A stretch of 64,000 nucleotides of DNA, taken from Congeria kusceri. Lineage: Eukaryota; Mollusca; Bivalvia; Myida; Dreissenidae. The stretch is from the NCBI GenBank assembly GCA_027627225.1, contig CM051032.1, positions 68,421,320 to 68,485,319 on the forward strand. Direction: 5' to 3'. This document shows positions 47,360 to 60,900 of the stretch, piece after piece (within the stretch, counting starts at the first letter, position 1; each line of letters begins with the position of its first letter). The position numbers and the translations under genes were made by a program. Below the pieces are notes generated by a model, which was given only the letters and a program-made list of their open reading frames with translations, did not search any database and had not been told where the DNA came from.

Positions 47360-47830
47360 ACTAATGGTCAGTTTGACCTTGACCTTTAACCCAAGGACTC
47401 AATAATCAATAGGGTCCTTAACTAGTCGTGATCAACCAACCTCACAAGATTGAAGAACGTAGGCATACGGGTTCTGTTGTTATTACCTGGAAAAGTTACT
47501 ATTGGTCAGCTTGACCTTGACCTTTTATCCAAGAATGAAATAATCAAAGGGATAATCTGCTAGTCATGACCAGCCTATCTACCAAGTTTGAAGAAACTAT
47601 GCCAAACGGTTCTGCAGGATTGCCCGAATGTTTTGTAACAATTGACCAGTTTTTACATCTTTTGATCAGATAGACCTTGACCTTTGACCCAATTAAGGAC
47701 CCAATAATCAATTATTGAGATTTGTTTATCTTTTGGTCGGTTTGACATTGACCTTTGACCCACAGACCCCAAAACCAATCTACCTACCAAGTTAGGAGAG
47801 TCCTAATGGTTCTGTAGTTATTGTCCGGAC
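47360..47830 (+). repeat. Degenerate repeats of about 135 bp with TTGACCTTGACCTTT motifs
   Basis: Three or four diverged units share GGTCAG(T/C)TTGACCTTGACC, an AATAATCAA block and a GGTTCTG(T/C) block. A different family from 11430-12760. Confidence 0.65.
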
Positions 47831-49779
47831 AAGGTTTGGTTCACGCTTTTAAGTTGCAAGGGATGTAAACAGCGATGCGTATGAAACTGTCTGGATAACT
47901 GCGTTAAGCGTGATAACGACAATGATAAAACAATGAAGCGTTTCAGTTTGTGATATACATAAATGTCAAAGCAGTATCTCAAACAGTATGTTTCCTTGAA
48001 AAGCATGCACGACATTTTAACATGCTGAGCTAACATCTCAAACAGTATTTGTCCTTGAAATGCACACGTCACTAACTGATAATTGAGCTCACCTTGACGA
48101 CGAAGTAGAACACTCGATATGTGTCTGTTTCTTGAAATAAAAACGGCAATCCAAATATCCACAGTGCAAAATACCCACTGGCTACATAACTAATGCAAGT
48201 ACACATATAGCTGCACGATCTTAAATACATGCAGACAGATAACTTCGACTACCCGGTAAATTGATTTAAAATCGTATGATATTTCAGTCAGTCTAGGCCG
48301 CAAACACGACTGAAAATAATCCGCTATGATAGGAGAGCTACGAACAGTTCGTAAAAATGCAAGTGAGAACCGTTATAAACATGGACTAATTGATATAGGC
48401 AAATAAAACGATTTCAATAACAGACGATAACAGCGTGTTTGTAAACAGAAAACTAAGATTCACCATATTTACAATAAATGGTTGATTCCCTCATTATCAA
48501 CAAAATTTAAACCGACTATAGCAACAGTGTTAACGCTGAAAACACTTGTATTTTAATGTGTGTTACATGATATTACAAATGCACATTTTCCTCATAATAA
48601 GGCGATCGATGTGTTGTATTCAGTTTCTTTATGAGGTGTACAACGCGTACCGGTAATCTGTTTACAGAGCGGTAATCTGTTTACAGATGTCGGTAGTTAA
48701 TTGATACTCTAAATACAATGTAAAGTGGAATAAACTTAGACCAGAATGTTTTGCTTTTCATATCGAAATGTCACTCTTGATTAGGCACTGGTTACAATAA
48801 AAAACAACAGTTCCTGAAACATTTTGTGTAGCTCCCTTATAACCTGGAAAGTCGACGTCATGGGCTTCTATTAAACCGGTATTTTTAATTACCACGTGGA
48901 ACTAATATATACCGATCGTTGTCTGATTGTAGGCATCTTATACATCGGTAGACTTTAAATTGCAACGGGATTCTTAAAAACATGTAATACATGTATTTGA
49001 CGTTGACTCTTTAAAGTTCTTATACATCGGTATTTTTTAATCAACTCCGGCAATATTTACCGATAATATTTGACATCACCGAATGCTTCTGTTTTTAATC
49101 CAATCGAAATTCTTGGGTACCGGTATACTTCGATACTACTGTGGGATTCAAGTTGTAGCTGTGATAAGAAAAACATGCCCCAAACCACACTCTGCTCTAT
49201 ATACCTATTGTTAACCCAGACTGTACGATCTAGGACGTAGGTGTCGTGACAGAAGTTCGACTGTAGTGTGTGCTTTCACCCATTATACAAAGTCGCAGCG
49301 CTTGTTGAAGAAAAACTAACTCGTCATGCCACTTATATAACCAAATAAGACATAAACTGCCCAATTTAATGACAAACAACATAACGACGAGGACAAAATA
49401 TACAACATTTTCCGCGATGCATGACAGCATGCACGTGCACTGCGTATAACGATGCCGACAAATCGCTTTGACAGACAGACAGACAGACGGACGGACGGGC
49501 AAACAGACAAAGTTTGGAGATTGTGAAGTTTATCAAACGTACATGTATTTGTTTCAACCCAGACACCTGCAATTGCTATCTGAAGTATACCTCCCCGATT
49601 TTGTTACAATAACGAAAATGAGACTATATATAAAGATAGTCTCACTCATCTTTAATAATATATAATTGTATATATCATTAAGGATCGCAGTTTTGGTGCT
49701 TTGAGACACAGAACAATAATTTGACTGAAAAATGACCTGCATAGGAGGAAACTGGGCTTGAAACGCAAGTGTACAATAT
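47831..49779. other. No gene recognised
   Basis: Short open frames only. Contains a duplicated CGGTAATCTGTTTACAGA at 48653-48690 and a GACA/GACG microsatellite at 49470-49498. Confidence 0.5.
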
Positions 49780-50530
49780 GACACATCATTAGGTCATGTG
49801 AAATAATAATTTTAAGTTATATAAAAATCCTTACAGGCCTTTGAGAAGTTATGGAGCGGAAACGAAAAGTAGGATGAACATTTTCATATTTGACCTTTGA
49901 CCACTAAATGTGATACTGACCTTTATGCTACAGACCTGGTTCTTGCGAGGAGCATATTTCTACCAAGTCATTTGAAAATTCGTCAATGCCAGAAAATATT
50001 ATGCTCCAGACAAATATTTGACATTTGACCTGAAACTGTTCTGTACCCAACCCATCATCTTGTCATGAGTAATAATAATCTAAAGTTATATTAAAATCCT
50101 TCCTGGCATTAAGAAGTTATAGAGCAGAAACGAAATACAAATATTTGATTTTTAACCTTGTACTGTGACCTTGACCTTTGACCGACAAGCATGGGTCATG
50201 TTTGGGACACATTGTCTGGTCTTGAGGAATAAAATTTTAAGTAATATTAAAATCCTTTCAGGCATATAGAAATTATGAAGCGGAAATATAATACAAATAT
50301 TTGAAATTTGACCTTGAATTGTGACCTTCGCTCTTTGACAGACAAGCATGGGTCATGTAAGACACCTCGTCTGGTCATGGGAAATAATATTCTGAAGTTA
50401 TCTTAAAATCCGTTTAGGCATTAAGAAGTTATGGAGCAGAAACAAAATACAAATATTTGACCTTGAATTGTGGCCTTGACAAGCAAGCATGGGTCATTTA
50501 CCCAACACACTGTCAGGTCATGGGGAAAAT
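49780..50530 (-). repeat. Inverted-orientation copy of the 11430-12760 repeat family
   Basis: Units with GACAAGCATGGGTCATGT, a TGTCTGGTC..GGAATAATA block and AAAATCCTT.CAGGCAT..GAAGTTATGGAGC are the reverse complements of units near 12200-12560. Four or five copies of about 165 bp. Confidence 0.75.
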
Positions 50531-51591
50531 AAATTGTTCGCAAATTTACAAATTCTGTGATGATGTCAGTGTTTAGTCATCACATTTGTTTAAATGCATA
50601 ATATTCACAATGCATTTGCATTTTTACAGATACATGTATAGAACTTTCAGTTTTTATATAACTCAATGAAGGACCTTTTAAACACAGTTTTATTATTTCT
50701 CTTAGTAATCAACATATTTTATTGGAGACAATATTTTTAAAGTTAAGAGTGTTATATGCTATTAAGTGACACATATGTATGTGTATAATCATGACATGTT
50801 GGTAAATGCATATAGTATATAATTATGAAGACAAACTGTCAACACCCATATCAAGTATATTTTGTATTTGTGACATACAGACAAAACAAGTTCGGCAGCT
50901 GACACAAAAGTTCAAACAATAATATCAACACGCATAAAATATAGACGTTTCTCTATGTAATTATGCATTGAGGTTCAAGGTGCTGGGTGGAAACGCTGGA
51001 ATAATTCTTTGACTTCAGCTGACTACTAAACAATATTTCTTAACCTAGATTTCTTTTTAAATATGTAAAAAGTTGTGACATCATTTGTAATATTGTTTTG
51101 CAAAAATGTATGAAACACAATCAACAGTTTTTCGATTCCAGATGGGCAGCATGGGAGAACCAAAAGGATGCAGCTCCCTGCAATTTAAATCTGAATCTTT
51201 TTCCCCAAATAAGCTACTAAAACACAATTAAAAGTAAAACATAGTTCAGGCACCTTCCGGGAAATATTGATATAAATGTATCACAGAATAGATTGATATT
51301 AAAAAGCACTAACATTTAAACTGTTTGGCATATATCTAGTTATAATAATAACAAATACAATATCAACATTTAAAAAAAATTATTACTTAACATATAAACA
51401 GTTTTAAATAAAACAAAAGCATGAAAAGTATAAAATGAATACGTTCTTAATGTATTTAATACCCTTCATAAATAACAACAAAACATATGTTTATCACAAA
51501 TTCACAAACTAAGGCATCAACAAATTTATGGTGTAATCACTAACAAACATGCAGATATTATTCAACAAATTATATCACACGAATGACAAGT
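50531..51591. other. No gene recognised
   Basis: AT-rich sequence downstream of the coiled-coil gene; probably contains its 3' untranslated region (inference). Confidence 0.4.
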
Positions 51592-51903
51592 TCATGATGC
51601 GACTTGAATGGAACTCGATGATTTCCTTTTCATAGCACGAGCCTCTTTAGCCGCCGCCCTTCGCTCATTTTTCTGCAAATTGTCCCAGGCGGTTTTACGT
51701 ATGGCTTCACCCGTCATCTGAGTCTGAAGAAACTCGGTAATGTTTTTAAGGGCAACGTCCATGCTGGATTGTAACTGGGTGACTTTCTCGCTGTTCTGTA
51801 TGGACATGTCCTCCATGCGAGAGAGCTCTGCGGAGTTGTACAGGCCGCGGTACTTGTAGTACTCCATCATAGCACCATGCATGCGGATCTGTAGGGCTTG
51901 TAA
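51592..51903 (-). CDS. Coiled-coil gene, last exon
   Basis: 104 codons including the stop, after a TTCCAG acceptor. Begins LQALQIRMHGAMMEYYKYRG, continues with a helical region (NSEKVTQLQSSMDVALKNI) and ends in a lysine- and serine-rich tail. The stop codon TGA is followed by AT-rich presumably untranslated sequence. Confidence 0.85.
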   Translation of the reverse strand, partial: LQALQIRMHGAMMEYYKYRGLYNSAELSRMEDMSIQNSEKVTQLQSSMDVALKNITEFLQTQMTGEAIRKTAWDNLQKNERRAAAKEARAMKRKSSSSIQVAS

Positions 51904-54900
51904 CTGGAATGGGAAACAGTCAACAGTTCAGTAGATGGTTATAGATGTAACACCCAAAAACTTCAGCTTTAAAGCTGATCTATACATTAGATAGCATACT
52001 ATAACTCTATATTGGCCTGACACTTCTGGCCCCATGTTCACAAAACAAGTTAAGCCTGATTTTCAGGTTTCAAATGAACTTCAGCCAGATCTTTTAGGAT
52101 CAGGCTCAAAAATGGCGTTCATTAAAAATCTGGATCAATTTTAATTGTTGATCAAATATATATTATACATGATTATGAACTTCTCTTAGCATATGTTTCT
52201 ATCTGATGTGAAGATTTTAATCAAATTGTAACAAAAATGTTTATTTAATCTAGAACAAAAGTTATTTCAAAAATAAAATATTTGTCTGATTCGGCTCAGT
52301 TGAGCTGGAAGATCAATTTGCTTGCTATACATAATACATGCACATGACATCCCAAAATATGAAATGCCTTGATTCTCATGCGGACTGCACAGGCTGATCC
52401 GGGACGACACTTTACGCACGTGCATTAAGGCCGGTTTTCCCACGACGCGCCTCATTTGTAATTTACCTCTCTCACATCCTTTATCGCGTTTTCCAGTTTA
52501 ACGCGATCCTCAAAGTTATTCATATATTTGTCCTTGACCTGCATTTGGTCGTTCTGCAGCGTGCGGTACTGTGAGGCCAGCTCCGTGTTTGTCTGAATGC
52601 TTTTTGTTTTCTGTGCCTGTCAAATAATTAAAGCAAATACAAATTACATGTTTAATCATTTTGAAAAATTACAAACCCTGATAAAGGGTGGTGTTCATAT
52701 AATTAATGTAACTGACGTAAAATGAAAAATGCAAACACTTTGAAAAAGTGAGTACATTATTAACAATATCAATTTCTGCAAAATAATGTAGGTACCATTT
52801 ATTCATTTATTGTTACCATAATATTTTTAGGCACTTCAAGTTAGAAACTAGAGCAAATCACAAAAGGTGAATAATACCCCCACATATTGCTTTGACACGG
52901 ATAAAGAGGTTTGCAGTTGTTGTCTTTAGACACATAATTATTTTTTGACTGGCATAAGAGCAAAAATGGGCTTGAAATGTACACAGAAGAGCAGACATCC
53001 TCTTTATGAGGTCAAGCACTTTGTTCCAAGTTATAGCAGAATCCCTCTATGTAAGTACCGTAGTACGGACATACGGATCAACACACGCGATTCCCATATA
53101 GCCCCCACTTTTTCAAAAAGTGGGGGTATAATAGCTGTCTCCTCTGCAGACTGATGCCAAAAATAGATCAAATAAAGAGGTACCAGCATTATATTATTTA
53201 TTCTATTATACCGATTAAACTGTAACGCCTATTAAATTATTACATTTATGAATTATTTCCCATTACTTCATATTCGAAAGCAATGAACTGATCGTGAATG
53301 AAAGAGAATACTGATATAGTATAATAGTATAGTAGTTTAAATTCAAGATAAATATAAAAAAAATATCATTATGAGTATAAGAAGTTTACAACATATAGTA
53401 ACCTAAACAAATCCATTCTCAACAAAGTCATGTATGTTACATTACACATAAGATTTTTCTAACATTCCTACTGGCGCAACGATGACTTTTTCTGAATTCG
53501 ACATTGTAATAAACGACACAATTATTTTAATTTTTTTGGCAGGGTGCTGTGAAAAATATACCCCTGTGACATAACTTTAGGTATATAGACATTAAATACA
53601 CAAAGCTGTCACGAGCAGTGTAGTAAAAAGACAAATAACGCATATATGATAAACAATCAACACAATTGCAACATCAAATGTAAGGAGTTTTCACCTCCAG
53701 CTCTCGTAGTTTTGTTTTCCGCTCTTCCATCAACTTCCGATGGTTGGCCTGATTATCACGCACACGAGCTGGAAAATATACATACTGGTACCGAATATAG
53801 GCTGTTGTCATGGAAAAAATTTTTTTTTAAGTACTTTAAGATACAAGTGGGTATACGTCTTCGAGGATTAAACAATATGACACATACAAATTGGTACAGT
53901 GTAATTTTATTGTCAGTAACACCAAGAGATGTTTATTACACATTATTTCTGCAATGGACAATGGAAGATTTATATATGTTTTAGTGTCGAATGCCTTGAA
54001 GTTAGGAGAAAATACAAATGTAATACTAGTACACAATTAGGTCAAACAATATGTACACGCGATAAAAGAAAGTATCAAGGTAAAAGACGGAATAAATTTC
54101 AGTAGGAAAACATTACGATGTGGAAGGCATTTAAAAGCTTATTTGTGGGATAAGCTGGAGAGAAACCCTTATTAACATAGTATGGTCCTTTATTGAAGGT
54201 GAGTGACCAGTTGTCCATACTGAGGGACAGTCTGATTTTTATAGATTTATTTCAGGTCTCTTTCCTTACCCACTAACAAAACCCCCTCTTATATAACATA
54301 AAAAACATCAACATCGACAAAAACTCATTTTTTATCAAAAATGCAAATATATATTTTATGTCAGTACAGACCCATTTATTCTAAAGCCACGACTACATTC
54401 GGTTCTGAATGAGAAAGATAGAACTGCGGGTGCGCCTAAATTGATCTGACTTGTCTAGACGATGTATATACAAGTGTATAATAAATCGCTTCGCAGCGCA
54501 GTATTATTCTAGTTTTAAATATCTCTTAATACACATTTCTGAACATAAGTTATTCTTATAATTATTATTATATTATTTAAGAAATATACTGACATTGTTA
54601 GAATCAATGGATCGTTTTACAATATACTAAAAAAATTTGTACAAAATCGTAGTTCCACTTTAACAGCACAATATAAACAACAAAAAAACAAACACAAAAC
54701 ATACATCTCGAGGAGAAGAAACAAAGATAAGGCGGGATAGAGGAAATACAATGAGATGGAGTTCCTGCAAGGCAATGAAATGCAAGAACAGGAATCTTAG
54801 CTTACTGTTAACACTGTTAAACTGGAGCTTTAAGTCAAAGCTACGCTTACTGTTTACACTGTTAAACTGGAGTTTTAAGTCAAAGCTAAACTTACTGTTT

Positions 54901-57900
54901 ACACTGTTAAACTGGAGCTTTAAGTCAAAGCTACACTTACTGTTTACACTGTTAAACTGGAGTTTTAAGTCAACTTAGCTACACTTCTGTTTACATTGTT
55001 AAACTAGAGTTTCAAGTCAAAGCTACACTTACTATTTACACTGTTAAACTGGAGTTTTAAGTCAAAGCTACACTTACTGTTTACACTGTTAAACTGGAGT
55101 TTTAAGTCAAAGCTACACTTACTGTTTACACTGTTAAACTGGAGTTTTAAGTCATCTTCCACCTTCTGGGCTGCCTGCAGCTGTAGATCCAGTTCTGCCA
55201 ACTGGTCACTGAAACAGGACCATACAACTTATGTTAGTTATACATTATAATTTTGCCATATGCCCTTAGATCTCCCAAAAACAAAGAATCCTACAAACAT
55301 TTCTAAGTCCAGATGGCAATCTTGATCACCAAAACCTAATTATTTGTTCATTGGCCAATATCCAACCTTTCCCGAAAATTTTGTGTAAATATTTTCACAA
55401 CATTATACAATGAAAAGAAACAAACAGACAGACAAACCAACACTGGCAAAAACATGACCTCCTTGGTGGAGGTAAAAATGGAACTTGCTTAAGTATACAA
55501 CAGAATTACAAAACTTGATAAACAGTATGTTATGAAATAATTACGAACCAAATATTATCACTCTAAACAGAAAAAAAACATGACTGAAAATGACTGTAAC
55601 ATTTATAAAGAGCACCAAACCTTCATAACCAAATTTTAGGGTAAAAAAGTGTGAGTTATACACAGTCTTTTATGGTACAAATGCTACCTGCGAGTTGGAA
55701 TAGCAGTCTCGGTGCATGCAAGTACATAATTATAAACGCTACCTGACTGTTGTAATAGTGGTCTCCGTGCTGGCAAGTACATATAAACCCTACCTGAGAG
55801 TTGTAATAGTGGTCTCCGTGCTGGCAAGTACATATAAACCCTACCTGAGAGTTGTAATAGCAGTCTCCGTGCTGGCAAGTACATATAAACCCTACCTGAG
55901 AGTTGTAATAGCAGTCTCCGTGCTGGCAAGTACATATAAACCCTACCTGAGAGTTGTAATAGCAGTCTCCGTGCTGGCAAGTACATATAAACCCTACCTG
56001 AGAGTTGTAATAGCAGTCTCTGTGCTGGCAAGTACATATAAACCCTACCTGAGAGTTGTAATAGCAGTCTCCGTACTAGCAAGTACATATAAACCCTACC
56101 TGAGAGTTGTAATAGCGGTCTCCGTGCTGGCAAGTACATATAAACCCTACCTGAGAGTTGTAATAGTGGTCTCCGTGCTGGCAAGTACATATAAACCCTA
56201 CCTGAGAGTTGTAACAGCAGTCTCCGTACTGGCAATTACATATAAACCCTACCTGAGAGTTGTAATAGTGGTCTCCGTACTAGCAAGTACATATAAACCC
56301 TACCTGAGAGTTGTAATAGTGGTCTCCATGCTGGCAAGTACATATAAACCCTACCTGAGAGTTGTAATAGTGGCCTCCGTGCTGGCAAGTACATATAAAC
56401 CCTACCTGAGAGTTGTAATGGTGGTCTCCATGCTGGCAAGTACATATAAATCCTACCTGAGAGTTGTAATAGTGGTCTCCATGCTGGCAAGTACATATAA
56501 ATCCTACCTGAGAGTTGTAATAGTGGTCTCCATGCTGGCAAGTACATATAAACCCTACCTGAGAGTTGTAACAGCAGTCTCCGTGCTGGCAAATACATAT
56601 AAACCCTACCTGAGAGTTGTAATAGTGGTCTCCGTACTAGCAAGTACATATAAACCCTACCTGAGAGTTGTAATAGTGGTCTCCATGCTGGCAAGTACAT
56701 ATAAACCCTACCTGAGAGTTGTAATAGTGGCCTCCGTGCTGGCAAGTACATATAAACCCTACCTGAGAGTTGTAATAGTGGTCTCCATGCTGGCAAGTAC
56801 ATATAAACCCTACCTGAGAGTTGTAATAGTGGTCTCCGTGCTGGCAAGTACATATAAACCCTATCTGAGAGTTGTAACAGCAGTCTCCGTGCTGGCAAGT
56901 ACATATAAACCCTACCTGAGAGTTGTAATAGTGGTGTCCGTACTAGCAAGTACATATAAACCCTACATGAGAGTTGTAATAGCAGTCTTCGTGCTGGCAA
57001 GTACATATAAACCCTACCTGAGAGTTGTAATAGCAGTCTCCATGCTGGCAAGTACATATAAACCCTACCTGAGAGTTGTAATAGCAGTCTCCATGCTGGC
57101 AAGTACATATAAACCCTACCTGAGAGTTGTAATAGCAGTCTCCATGCTGGCAAGTACATATAAACCCTACCTGAGAGTTGTAATAGCAGTATCCATGCTG
57201 GCAAGTACATATAAACCCTACCTGAGAGTTGTAATAGTGGTCTCCGTGCTGGCAAGTACATATAAACCCTACCTGAGAGTTGTAACAGCAGTCTCCGTGC
57301 TGGCAAGTACATATAAACCCTACCTGAGAGTTGTAATAGTGGTCTCCATGCTGGCAAGTACATATAAACCCTACCTGAGAGTTGTAACAGCAGTCTCCGT
57401 GCTGGCAAGTACATATAAACCCTACCTGAGAGTTGTAATAGTGGTCTCCGTGCTGGCAAGTACATATAAACCCTATCTGAGAGTTGTAATAGTGGTCTCC
57501 GTGCTGGCAAGTACATATAAACCCTACCTGTAATAGTGGTCTCCGTGCTGGCAAGTACATATAAACCCTACCTGAGAGTTGTAATAGCAGTCTCCATGCT
57601 GGCAAGTACATATAAACCCTACCTGAGAGTTGTAATAGTGTAATACTTAACCATGCTGGCAAGTACATATAAAGCCTACCTGAGAGTTGTAATAGCAGTC
57701 TCCGTTCTGGCAAGTACATATAAACCCTATCTGAGGGTTGTAATAGTGGTCTCCGTGCTGGCAAGTACATATAAACCCTACCTGAGAGTTGTAACAGCAG
57801 TCTCTGTGCTGGCAAGTACATATAAACCCTACCTGAGAGTTGTAATAGCAGTCTCCGTGCTGGCAAGTACATATAAACCCTACCTGAGAGTTGTAATAGC

Positions 57901-60900
57901 AGTCTCCGTACTAACAAGTACATATAAACCCTACCTGACAGTTGTAATAGCAGTCTCCGTACTAGCAAGTACATATAAACCATACCTGAGAGTTGTAATA
58001 GCAGTCTCCGTGCTAGCAAGTACATATAAACCCTACCTGAGAGTTGTAATAGTGGCCTCCGTGCTGGCAAGTAAATATAAACCCTACCTGAGAGTTGTAA
58101 TAGCAGTCTCCGTGCTAGCAAGTACATATAAACCCTACCTGAGAGTTGTAATAGTGGTCTCCATGCTGGCAAGTACATATAAACCCTACCTGAGAGTTGT
58201 AATAGCAGTCTCCGTGCTGGCAAGAAGGCGGTCCATCATGCCCTGGGACTTGTCCATGTCGCCCATTTGGTTTCTCATTATTTCCGACTTCCAATCAATG
58301 TGGTCCAGGCGCTTGTTCACGTTCAGCAAGTCACCCTGAAGTAGATACGCGGAACATCATTGCAGATGACATCGAGATAGATTTCATTCAACGCCATTTG
58401 GGCAAGTAAAATTTCAGTATGATAATGTGTTCACATTTAACAAGTTAGACAGATGCATGGATCATAATAACAGATGTGATAGATCCATGGATCATTATAA
58501 CAAATGACATCAAAAAAGATTTGCTATACTGCCATTTGGACAAATAAAATCTCAGAATGATATTCCGTTGACATTTAACAAGACACCCTGTGATAGATAG
58601 ATGGAACATAATACCAAAGAACATTGCACAGGATTTGTTAGTTTACCCTTTGAATAACTAAAATTTCAGTACGATTTTCGATTCACATTCAACAAATCAC
58701 CCTGCGATAGACATGTAGAATATCAAAACAAATGACACAGAAAAGAATTTGATACACTTCCATTTGGGCAACAAAAATGTCAGTTTGACAAGTGGTTCAC
58801 ATTTAACAAGTCACTCTGCAATACATACATGGAACATCATAACAAATGACTAAGAAAAGGACTTAGTAGGTAGTCTGCCATTTAGGCACCAAAAATTGTA
58901 ATTATGACAAGTCTCTCTGTCATAGATACGTGGAACATTTTAACAAATGACATGGTGAAAGTCGCCCTGCGATATGTAAAGGGAACAACATAACAATCAT
59001 GTGACACTGAAACAGATTTGGTACACTTCCATTTGGGCAACTAATTTCTCAGCATGATAATCAGTTTGCATTAACCAAGTGACCCTGTGATAGAGATGTG
59101 GGGACATCACAGCAAATGACATGAAAATAGATATGTTCGTCTGCTATATGGGCAACAAAAATGTCAATATGATAACCATGTAAAGTGACATCTCAATGTT
59201 CCACAATTGAATTTCAGTAAAATTTGCAACTAAATCTCAGCATGATAAGCAAGATTAGTAACAACCGGAGAATCCACTGTTTTATTTAATTAACATTCTA
59301 GGCAAGCTAAGATGTTTCTTGAGCCCTTAATCATCTCCTAACCCTAACTCAGGCCCTAACTCATACTCTAGTATTCCTTATAACCTATAACAAAACTTCC
59401 AACCCTAACTCTCAATAACTACTCCTTAAAACATCTGATACAGTATATTAAGGTCAATTTTGATTCTAAGAACTTTTTTTCTTACGACCAACTTTCCTCA
59501 GTCAAGTCAAGCAGCTATCAATCAGATTATAAGACCAAATCTCTACCCAAACTTAACCAACTGCTGATTCTTAACCTCTGAAGCAGAGCATTTGTCAATT
59601 GTATGCCTAAAACTTAGTGTCCAACTCTGAGAGCCTATTAGCATTAGTCTTTACTCTTATACCAGAAAACTTGAGCAACTATCAATCAGCAGGGTCCATA
59701 TTAACAAAACCATTCTTAGACTTAAGACCTAATAAAGAATATTCTTGAAACTGGTTTGTTCCAAAAAGGTCTTTATTTTGAAACTAACTTGGTATTTACT
59801 AACGCTAATTATAGCACATGTATTTAGAACAATTTGTTAATGACATACATGACATCGGCACAAGCACATTTGCAAACACCCAAGTATTATTTTTGAGTCT
59901 AAGTCTATTCTTTATTCTTAAGTCTAAGTCTATTATTTATTCTTAAGTCTAAGTCTATTCTTTATTCTTAAGTCTAAGTCTATTCTTTATTCTTAAGTCT
60001 AAGTCTATTCTTTATTATTAAGTATAAGTCTATTCTTTATTATTAAGTCTAAGTCTATTCTTTATTCTTAAGTCTAAGTCTATTCTTTATTGTTGAGTCT
60101 AAGTCTATTATTTATTCTTAAGTCGAAGTCTATTCTTTATTATTAAGTCTAAGTCTATTCTTTATTCTTAAGTCTAAGTCTATTCTTTATTCTTAAGTCT
60201 AAGAATTAGTTGGCGATTACGGGCCCGGGTTACGAGGAGAGTAAACATACCGTGAGTTGGCGATTACGGGCCCGGGTTACGAGGAGTATGAACATACCGT
60301 GAATTAGCGATTACAGACCCGGGTTACGAGGAGAGTGAACATACCGTGAGTTGGCGATTACAGGCCCGGGTTACAAGGAGAGTGAACATACCGTGAGTTG
60401 GCAATTACAGGCCCGGGTTACGAGGAGAGTGAACATACCGTGAATTGGCGATTACAGGCCCGGGTTACAAGGAGTGTGAACATACCGGGAGTTGGCGATT
60501 ACAGGCCCGGGTTACGAGGAGAGTGAACATACCGCGAGTTGGCGATTACGGGCCCGGGTTACGAGGAGAGTGAACATACCGCGAGTTGGCGATTACGGGC
60601 CCGGGTTACGAGGAGTGTGAACATACCGCGAGTTGGCGATTACGGGCCCTGGTTACGAGGAGAGTGAACATACCGCGAGTTGGCGATTACAGGCCCGGGT
60701 TACGAGGAGAGTGAACATACCGCGAGTTGGCGATTACAGGCCCGGGTTACGAGGAGTGTGAACATGCCGTGAGTTGGCGATTACAGGCCCAGGTTATGAG
60801 GAGAGTGAACATACCGTGAGTTGGCGATTACAGGCCCGGGTTACGAGGAGTGTAAACATACCGTGAGTTGGCGATTACAGGCCCAGGTTACGAGGAGTGT

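Noticed and set aside
49366..49572. Minus-strand frames with SVCPSVRLSVCLS repeats
   Set aside because: These are translations of the GACA/GACG microsatellite.
54751..54978. Open frame with a repeated LLFTLLNWSFKSK peptide on the plus strand
   Set aside because: It is the antisense reading of the 45-bp donor array of the coiled-coil gene.
55684..58339. Long open frames of 426, 605 and 228 codons on both strands
   Set aside because: They run through the 51-bp minisatellite, whose length is a multiple of three. The encoded 17-residue repeats have no start context, and the true exon frame reads only 58190-58335.
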